Of a stretch of DNA of 64,000 nt, positions 58,510-64,000 are shown one piece after another. Within the stretch, counting starts at the first letter, position 1, and every line of letters starts with the position of its first letter. The notes beneath the pieces are model-generated. The model was not told where the DNA came from. It searched no databases and saw only the letters and a program-made list of their open reading frames with translations. Both the position numbers and the translations under genes were made by a program. Source of the DNA: an uncultured Cohaesibacter sp. (GTDB lineage Bacteria > Pseudomonadota > Alphaproteobacteria > Rhizobiales > Cohaesibacteraceae); assembly GCF_963677725.1 (NCBI RefSeq), contig NZ_OY782507.1, positions 3,594,501 to 3,658,500 on the forward strand. Reading direction: 5' to 3'.

Positions 58510-60225
58510 ATGGCGGACTATTTTACGATTTTGAAGCGAGCTGTGGATGCCGCCCCGGATGTTGGGCGCGAGCAACGTCAGGCGATTTATGACAAGGCTC
58601 GCAAGGCGCTGTTGGCGCAGCTTCAGAATATGGATCCGCCATTGGCCGCTTCGGAAATATCCAAGCAGCGCATGGCTTTGGAAGAGGCTGTGCGTGCTGT
58701 TGAGCGTGAACTGGATCTGGAAGCGCAGGCTCTTGAAGTTGAGGCCTCCGCGGATCTGATGCATGAAGCTTCCCATCCAGCGCCAAATGTTACGGTGACG
58801 CTGGCGGACACGGATGCTGCTCAGAAAAAATCAGACGCCTCTGCCGAAGGGGATGATGGGGCTAAAGAGGCCGCCAAGGCCACAACTGATGCCAAGGATG
58901 CAGGTAAGGCACCCGACGTTCCCGCTGTTCAAAGCAACAATATGCCAGACGAGGCGGAGGAGACGTCTGACCCGGTTGTTAAACGGGCCGGGCCGGACGT
59001 GCTCAAGCATGCTGTGCGTGATGCCAATGCGCTGGGAGCTGCCACCAATGCGGCGGTACGCTCCGCACAAGACGCAGCAGATGCGGTTAGCGACCGGTCT
59101 GACGAGAAGAAGAAATCCGACAAGCCCGCAAAAAAGGCCCAACAGGAACGCATCGAACCGACCATGAGTGCTACGGTCGCCCGGCCGGGTGTCCAGCCCA
59201 AGCTCGAAGCGAAGCCGGATAAAAAGGGGCCGCCAAAGATTGAGCCACTCGACAAACCGGTCAATCTTCCAAAAGGCTCCAGCTTGAATGATGGGTTGGA
59301 AGAAGAGGGCGGTTCAGGGTCGCGCCTAGGCGTGATGGTTGGTGGCGTCTTGCTGGCTGGTCTGTTGGGCGGCAGCGGCTATTTGCTGTATCAGAACCGT
59401 GACGCCTTCATGGATGATGAGGGTGGAGCCGGGCAGGTGGTCTCCAAACCAACAACACAGCCCGGTAATGATCAAAACACCACAACGCAGCCTGCTTCGG
59501 AAGGGGAAATTCCAGCCAAGTCTGTGCGCACGGTGGATATTACCGCCCCGTCGGGGCCTGAGGACAGCGCGACCGCGACGACAAATGATCCTGCGCAGCC
59601 AGCAGATCAGTCGGTGGCTCAGACACCGTCAGATACAGCTTCAAACGGTGAGCCGGTTTCGAGCGATCCTGCCTCCAGCGAGGCGGCATCGGATGTGACG
59701 GCAGCTCAACGCTCGATCCTCTACGAGGAAGAAGGGCCGAATGGGCAGCCTGGCTCTGCCAATGCCGGAGAAGCTCTGTGGGAGCTCGAGGGCCAAGGGG
59801 ATGATGCTGAAATCCTGATTTCGGCGACCATTCCAAACCAGAATGTCACCTTTTCAATCAAAATCGCGAAAAACAAGGATGCAGAACTGCCTGCATCGCA
59901 TCTGATTGAGATTTCCGCTGAGCGAGCCACTCCGGACGAAGCACGCAAGATCGTCAAGATTCCGGGCTTGATCCTCAAGCCAACCGAGCAAAGCCGCGGC
60001 GAAGGTCTGGTCGGTGCTGCGATCAAGATTGCCGATGATTTGCACTGGATTGCGCTCACGGCAGGGGAGAAGGAAGAACGCTACAATCTCGAGCTTCTGG
60101 CCCTGCGCAGCTGGATCGATATTCCGATCCAGTATAATTCGGGCGTCAGGGCCATTTTGACCCTTGAAAAGGGGCCGGCAGGGAATCGTGTGATCGAAGA
60201 TGCGATCAAGGCGTGGGGCGAATAG
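58510..60225 (+). CDS. Unrecognised single-pass membrane protein
   Basis: 571 residues. N-terminal helical domain of about 80 residues (MADYFTILKRAVDAAPDVGRE, then KARKALLAQLQNMDPPLAAS). An Ala/Asp/Lys-rich disordered stretch runs to about 270, followed by one membrane helix (about 273-296, GVMVGGVLLAGLLGGSGYLLY), a second disordered linker, and a C-terminal globular beta-rich domain from about 400. The helix places the C-terminal domain in the periplasm. The family seems to follow purA in Hyphomicrobiales, from memory. ATG 58510 preferred over GTG 58498. Confidence 0.75.
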   Translation: MADYFTILKRAVDAAPDVGREQRQAIYDKARKALLAQLQNMDPPLAASEISKQRMALEEAVRAVERELDLEAQALEVEASADLMHEASHPAPNVTVTLADTDAAQKKSDASAEGDDGAKEAAKATTDAKDAGKAPDVPAVQSNNMPDEAEETSDPVVKRAGPDVLKHAVRDANALGAATNAAVRSAQDAADAVSDRSDEKKKSDKPAKKAQQERIEPTMSATVARPGVQPKLEAKPDKKGPPKIEPLDKPVNLPKGSSLNDGLEEEGGSGSRLGVMVGGVLLAGLLGGSGYLLYQNRDAFMDDEGGAGQVVSKPTTQPGNDQNTTTQPASEGEIPAKSVRTVDITAPSGPEDSATATTNDPAQPADQSVAQTPSDTASNGEPVSSDPASSEAASDVTAAQRSILYEEEGPNGQPGSANAGEALWELEGQGDDAEILISATIPNQNVTFSIKIAKNKDAELPASHLIEISAERATPDEARKIVKIPGLILKPTEQSRGEGLVGAAIKIADDLHWIALTAGEKEERYNLELLALRSWIDIPIQYNSGVRAILTLEKGPAGNRVIEDAIKAWGE

Positions 60226-60271
60226 AAAACTGAGTGCTTCTGTATGGCATTTGGCCAATATCAAACAAAAC

Positions 60272-60305
60272 AAAGCCGGTGGCGAGAGCCACCGGCTTTT
60301 GTTTT
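60272..60305. terminator. Terminator between the membrane protein gene and tetR-type gene
   Basis: AAAGCCGGTGG/CCACCGGCTTT stem with 6-nt loop and TTTTGTTTT; A-run on the other side. Confidence 0.9.
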
Positions 60306-60373
60306 GGTGGTGTGGTGCGGCGTAGTTGAGGGCTGAACAAGCGCGGGAAAGAGTCACGGATCTGTATGGTCGA

Positions 60374-60997
60374 TCAATGCCGATAGTCCGTGGGGGTCTC
60401 AAGGGTGCTGTTGGCCGGAGCATGCGCTTTGAGATTGGCTCGTATCAGGTTTGCCACCCATTGCTGGTCAATGCCTTTTCTCGCCATCACGCGAATGGCC
60501 AAAATTGTACCAATAAGACAAAGGCCCGACGTTTCCGCGTCGACCGAGGGATCAATAGACCCATCTTCAATGCCGCGTTTGATGGTGTTGGTCACCGTTT
60601 TCTGTGCTCTGGCGATGCCATTGTCGACGAGTTCTTTCATCGTGGCATCAGTGGCGCTCTGCTCGGTTGCCGTATTGACCAAGAGACAGCCCGTAGTCGT
60701 CTGGTTCTCCGCAGTCGTGCATAATATATTATTGAAAAAGGCGATCAGTGCCTCGCGGCCATTGGTGCCACCCTCCAGAAAAGACAATGAATGGGTCTGT
60801 TTTTCTTTTATATAATAGGAGAGAACGGACCTGAACAAATCTTCCTTGGTGCCGAAGGCATTATAGATGCTGGCTTTGGCCAGACCGGTTGCCTCGACCA
60901 GATCTCGCATGGATGTGCCTTTATAGCCTTGGCGCCAGAACAACGTGGTCGCTCTTTCCAGCACATCTTGATCATCAAATGAACGCGCACGACCCAT
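60374..60997 (-). CDS. TetR/AcrR family transcriptional regulator
   Basis: 207 residues. The TetR N-terminal DNA-binding domain is clear: VLERATTLFWRQGYKGTSMRDLVEATGLAKASIYNAFGTKEDLF (about 13-56). The C-terminal ligand domain includes a Cys pair (ILCTTAENQTTTGCLLVNTA), as in the TetR_C-33/AcuR-like group. Target unknown; no divergent transporter is adjacent. ATG 60997, with AGGAGG 11 nt upstream. Confidence 0.9.
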   Translation of the reverse strand: MGRARSFDDQDVLERATTLFWRQGYKGTSMRDLVEATGLAKASIYNAFGTKEDLFRSVLSYYIKEKQTHSLSFLEGGTNGREALIAFFNNILCTTAENQTTTGCLLVNTATEQSATDATMKELVDNGIARAQKTVTNTIKRGIEDGSIDPSVDAETSGLCLIGTILAIRVMARKGIDQQWVANLIRANLKAHAPANSTLETPTDYRH

Positions 60998-61156
60998 GTG
61001 GAAACCAGCCTCCTGAATACTCAAAATAGATAGAAGACTCTAAGCGAAATCGATTTTGGCGACAAGCTGATCACATCTTTGTGATCCGTCAATCATAGAC
61101 GAAGTGATTGTTCTGATTGTGATCTCTGAAGGACCCGACTTTCAAAGCGAGGCTCG

Positions 61157-62056
61157 TCATTCAGGCAAATTCTCAGCCAACGCCTTGGCGGCAGCGGTCT
61201 GCACTTCTTTCTGGACCTTTTCGAAAGCGCGGACCTCAATCTGGCGAATGCGCTCGCGACTGACGTCAAATTCTTCAGATAATTCTTCCAGCGTGATCGG
61301 TTTTTCCTTGAGGCGGCGGGCTTCGAAAATGCGACGTTCGCGATCATTGAGAATGTCCAGAGCATCCGTCAGCAGGGACATGCGATGGTTATGCTCTTCT
61401 TTATCGGCGAGAACGGATTCCTGACTTTCCGCTTCGTCCACCAGCCAATCCTGCCATTGGCCGCTTTCGCCGTCTGCCTTCAAGGGGGCATTGAGCGAAG
61501 CGTCGCCAGACAGGCGGCGATTCATCGAAATGACTTCTTCGTTGGAAACACCCAGTTTCTCGGCAATATAATCCACCTGATCGGGCTTTAGATCCCCATC
61601 TTCAAGTGCCTGAATCTGGCCCTTCACCTTGCGCAGGTTGAAGAAAAGGCGCTTCTGGTTGGCAGTGGTGCCCATTTTGACCAGTGACCATGAGCGCAGG
61701 ATATATTCCTGAATAGACGCACGGATCCACCACATGGCATAGGTGGCGAGGCGGAAGCCCTTTTCGGCGTCGAAGCGTTTGACAGCCTGCATCAGGCCAA
61801 CATTGCCTTCTGAGACAACCTCGCTGACAGGCAGACCATAGCCTCGATAGCCCATGGCGATCTTTGCGACAAGGCGCAGATGGCTTGTCACCAGTTTGTG
61901 GGCGGCATTCTTGTCGTCATAATCCGCATAGCGCTTGGCCAGCATATATTCTTCTTGCGGCTCGAGCATGGGAAAACGGCGAATTTCGTTCAAGTAGCGA
62001 CTCAAGCCACCTTCAGAATTCGAGACTACCGGGATATTGCCAGTTTCTTTTGCCAT
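61157..62056 (-). CDS. rpoH: RNA polymerase heat-shock sigma factor RpoH
   Basis: 299 residues. Region 2 contains LRLVAKIAMGYRGYGLPVSEVVSEGNVGLMQAVKRFD and the -10-binding TYAMWWIRASIQEYILRSWSLV. The RpoH-box RLFFNLRKVKGQ separates it from the housekeeping sigma. Region 4 ends in a helix-turn-helix (EELSEEFDVSRERIRQIEVRA). It directs heat-shock genes, perhaps including ftsH here. The ATG at 62056 gives the conserved N-terminus MAKETGNIPV. Confidence 0.95.
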   Translation of the reverse strand: MAKETGNIPVVSNSEGGLSRYLNEIRRFPMLEPQEEYMLAKRYADYDDKNAAHKLVTSHLRLVAKIAMGYRGYGLPVSEVVSEGNVGLMQAVKRFDAEKGFRLATYAMWWIRASIQEYILRSWSLVKMGTTANQKRLFFNLRKVKGQIQALEDGDLKPDQVDYIAEKLGVSNEEVISMNRRLSGDASLNAPLKADGESGQWQDWLVDEAESQESVLADKEEHNHRMSLLTDALDILNDRERRIFEARRLKEKPITLEELSEEFDVSRERIRQIEVRAFEKVQKEVQTAAAKALAENLPE

Positions 62057-62178
62057 GTAACTCTCGTTCCTCTTGTCCCCCAATTTGGCAGGACAGCATC
62101 GTGCAGCCGGGACAGCCTGCACTCAGAATTAATATAGGTCAAATTTGGACAACAACAGGGCCAAAGACGAAAAAAGTT

Positions 62179-63201
62179 CTACATTTCTTGCAGCGCTTTC
62201 ATGACATTCTTCAGATCACTGGGCATTTCGCTTCGAAATTCCAGGACTTCTCCCGTGATCGGATGGGCAAAGCCGAGCAAACCCGCATGGAGGGCTTGAC
62301 GTTTGCGTTTCTCGATATGGCGCGCGAGGGTCTCTGGTAATTTGTTGAGTTTCGATTTGAAGCCCTGGCCATATTCCTGATCCCCGATCAGCGGATGACC
62401 AATATGGGCCATGTGGACGCGAATCTGATGGGTGCGGCCAGTTTCCAGACGACATTCAACCCGCGAAGCGACAATTTCACCGCCTGAGCCGAACTCTTCC
62501 TGCAATTGATAATGCGTGATGGCCTGACGCCCGCCTTCGCGCAGCACCTTTTGTCTGAGGCGATTATGCTGTGAGCGGCCGATCTGAGTGTCGATTGTGC
62601 CCTTTCGGTTGCTCAACTGACCCCAGACGAGGGCCTGATAGGCGCGCACCAAAGGCCCGGTGCGTCCATGATCGGCAAATTGTTCGGACAGGCCCTTGTG
62701 GGCGGCATCACTCTTGGCGACCACCAGCAGGCCGGAGGTTTCCTTGTCCAGTCGATGGACAATGCCGGGACGGCGCACACCGCCTATGCCCGAAAGGCTC
62801 TCACCACAATGATGGATGAGGGCATTGACCAATGTGCCGGTCCAGTTGCCTGCAGCCGGATGCACCACCAGACCTGTCTGCTTGTTGATGACAATCAGAT
62901 GGTCATCCTCGAAGACCACGTCAAGCGGGATGTCTTCCCCTTTAGGCGTCGGGTCTTGAGGCGGGGGCAAAGTGACCTTGATGCAATCCCCTGCATTGAC
63001 CCTGTGGTTGGGCTCCTCTATCGTCCGCTCTGGTTGATCGGGCTGGGCAAGGCTGACCTTGCCTTCCTTGATCAGGCTTTTGAAGCGGGAGCGGGAAAAA
63101 CGACCATCCTTGGCGGCAATGATCGCATCAAGGCGTTTGCCGCTTTCATGCTCTTCGACTTCGAAGGTCAGGATTTCATCTACTAGGCTAGAGTCACTCA
63201 T
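62179..63201 (-). CDS. rluD: RluA-family 23S rRNA pseudouridine synthase (RluD-like)
   Basis: 340 residues with an N-terminal S4 domain (KRLDAIIAAKDGRFSRSRFKSLIKEGKV) and the catalytic HRLDKETSGLLVVAKS, with Asp in HRLD. The RGYxxLVxG-like ALVWGQL and RTHQIRVHM are family patterns. It likely modifies helix 69 of 23S rRNA. Its ATG lies on the minus strand at 63201-63199, overlapping by 2 nt the start codon of the opposite gene. rpoH follows after 122 nt. Confidence 0.94.
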   Translation of the reverse strand: MSDSSLVDEILTFEVEEHESGKRLDAIIAAKDGRFSRSRFKSLIKEGKVSLAQPDQPERTIEEPNHRVNAGDCIKVTLPPPQDPTPKGEDIPLDVVFEDDHLIVINKQTGLVVHPAAGNWTGTLVNALIHHCGESLSGIGGVRRPGIVHRLDKETSGLLVVAKSDAAHKGLSEQFADHGRTGPLVRAYQALVWGQLSNRKGTIDTQIGRSQHNRLRQKVLREGGRQAITHYQLQEEFGSGGEIVASRVECRLETGRTHQIRVHMAHIGHPLIGDQEYGQGFKSKLNKLPETLARHIEKRKRQALHAGLLGFAHPITGEVLEFRSEMPSDLKNVMKALQEM

Positions 63202-63574
63202 GGTTCAACAATCTTCCGACCAACAACCGGTCAGCGATGATCCCTTTCAGAGCCCGGAAATGCTGGAAATGCAGCGTAAGATGCGCCGCATTGCTCTTCG
63301 GTCCATTCTGGTGATGGTTATCGGTATTTCGTCCATTATTGGCATTCTTATCTACAAGAGCGTGACCAAGAAGGAAAGTGCCTCGGATGCAGCTCAGCCT
63401 GTAGGAGCGGTTACACACAGCCTGAATGCCGGGGAAAGGATCCGCGAAATGCGGATCGAAAATGGCACTGTTTATTTGTTGGTGGACGGCAAGGGCATGA
63501 CCTCTGTGCTTGAAATAAACAAAAAGGACGGCAGCATTTCCCGCCGTGTCGAATTTATTCCACAGGCACAATGA
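63200..63574 (+). CDS. Small single-pass membrane protein (DUF6476-like)
   Basis: 124 residues. Acidic N-terminus, basic MQRKMRRIALR, membrane helix about 37-57 (SILVMVIGISSIIGILIYKS) and a periplasmic beta domain with repeated short strands (IREMRIENGTVYLLVDGKG). Similar small proteins accompany rluD/rpoH in Hyphomicrobiales; assignment to DUF6476 is from memory. Start ATG at 63200 shares the CATG with the rluD start; an alternative start (ATG near 63261) is less likely. No strong ribosome-binding site. Confidence 0.75.
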   Translation: MVQQSSDQQPVSDDPFQSPEMLEMQRKMRRIALRSILVMVIGISSIIGILIYKSVTKKESASDAAQPVGAVTHSLNAGERIREMRIENGTVYLLVDGKGMTSVLEINKKDGSISRRVEFIPQAQ

Positions 63575-63602
63575 ATATTCACAGGTTCGTCAAAAACCAC
63601 CC

Positions 63603-63631
63603 TTGCGCTTTGCGACAAAGCCTCATATAAA
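63603..63631 (+). promoter_or_regulatory. Predicted promoter of tRNA-Glu
   Basis: TTGCGC, 17-bp spacer, TATAAA, ending 19 nt before the tRNA 5' end. Strong match to the housekeeping consensus. Confidence 0.6.
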
Positions 63632-63650
63632 CCGCCTCACCGATTGATGA

Positions 63651-63725
63651 GCGCCCTTCGTCTAGCGGTTAGGACGCCGCCCTTTCACGGCGGTAACACG
63701 GGTTCGAGTCCCGTAGGGCGTGCCA
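63651..63725 (+). tRNA. tRNA-Glu (anticodon TTC), CCA encoded
   Basis: 75 nt. Acceptor GCGCCCT/AGGGCGT, D-arm TCTAGCGGTTAGGA, anticodon loop CTTTCAC (anticodon TTC), T-arm GGTTCGAGTCC and 3' CCA. Folds as a normal cloverleaf. Confidence 0.96.
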
Positions 63726-63740
63726 ATCGCGTACAAAACT

Positions 63741-63766
63741 AGGCACCTTTTGAGGTGCCTTTTTTG
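63741..63766 (+). terminator. Terminator of tRNA-Glu
   Basis: AGGCACC/GGTGCCT stem with 6-nt loop and TTTTTT. Confidence 0.9.
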
Positions 63767-64000
63767 TTTGCGGCGCTGGTGCCGTGAACAAGGATCATGC
63801 TCTGATCCAGTTATTCTGATTTCTTTATCCCCAGGACAATCTGTTTCACGAACTCCTACAGGTAAGCCTTTTGCTGAGCTGGGTTTTCACTCGTTAGATT
63901 TTTACGCATGCGTGTGGCCAAAGCTTCTGAATTCATTCCTTGAGAATGCGCTCATCCATGAAATCCATGCGAATGCTTCTACCGGGCAAACCGGTCTTTT
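63767..64000. other. Right-end region after tRNA-Glu
   Basis: No complete gene. On the minus strand a frame is open from the window edge to a TGA at 63933-63935 and reads KTGLPGRSIRMDFMDERILKE; a second frame is also open for 32 codons. One may be the 3' end of a gene lying beyond the window; neither is recognised. tRNA 3' flanks are common integration sites, but no attachment repeat can be tested within the window. Confidence 0.3.

Noticed and set aside
1-64000. CRISPR array, insertion sequence or prophage
   Set aside because: No regularly spaced direct repeats, transposase motifs or phage structural genes were seen; gene order and composition look uniformly chromosomal.

Overview
The window is a gene-dense, mostly housekeeping stretch of chromosome from an alphaproteobacterium, most likely Hyphomicrobiales (Rhizobiales), possibly a marine Cohaesibacter-like lineage; the genus is a guess. 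The evidence is the combination of lineage-typical genes and arrangements: an RcdA/DUF1465 gene and a TrcR/DUF1013 gene, DUF4164-zapA-6S RNA-formyltetrahydrofolate cyclo-ligase, a 44-residue aa3-oxidase subunit IV, a structured leader before serC-serA, a Pro/Glu-rich TolA, and several TTAA-N7-TTAA sites matching the CtrA consensus. No insertion sequence, prophage, CRISPR array or plasmid-type gene was seen.

Layout. 1-8.5 kb: truncated response regulator, M3 oligopeptidase, ABC1-type kinase, COX subunit IV, TPR lipoprotein, rpsU, purE-purK, and a divergent pair of small DUF465 genes. 8.5-16.1 kb: acyl-CoA ligase, TauE/SafE exporter, propionyl-CoA synthetase, the cell-cycle regulator trcR and an orphan TadG-like VWA protein. 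16.4-24.7 kb: quinone oxidoreductase, a long non-coding interval with a possible mini transcription unit, rcdA, rpmE, an MsbA-type ABC exporter, a non-flagellar MotA/MotB-like pair, and efp-suhB. 25.7-32.6 kb: a Sel1-repeat protein and the carbon-metabolism run tkt, gap, pgk and a ThiE-like gene. 33.2-36.8 kb: DUF4164, zapA, 6S RNA, cyclo-ligase, YmdB-type phosphoesterase, yebC.

36.8-49.7 kb: LysE exporter, ruvCAB-ybgC, the complete Tol-Pal envelope system (tolQ, tolR, tolA, tolB, pal, cpoB), tilS and ftsH. 50-64 kb: glmM, an EamA transporter, an outer-membrane beta-barrel protein, serC-serA behind a two-hairpin leader, purA, an unrecognised single-pass membrane protein, a TetR regulator, rpoH, rluD, a small membrane protein whose start codon overlaps that of rluD on the other strand, and tRNA-Glu.

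Common threads. A cell-cycle and envelope theme runs through the window: TrcR, RcdA, ZapA, Tol-Pal and an outer-membrane protein, with four candidate CtrA boxes in front of the response regulator, the interval before rcdA, tolQ and the outer-membrane gene. The clearest unexplained structure is (i) the hairpin-rich region between rpsU and the TPR lipoprotein gene and (ii) the approximately 90-nt terminator-ended unit with a 15-codon ORF behind a CtrA box upstream of rcdA. Assignments rest on motif reading alone; no database search was run.
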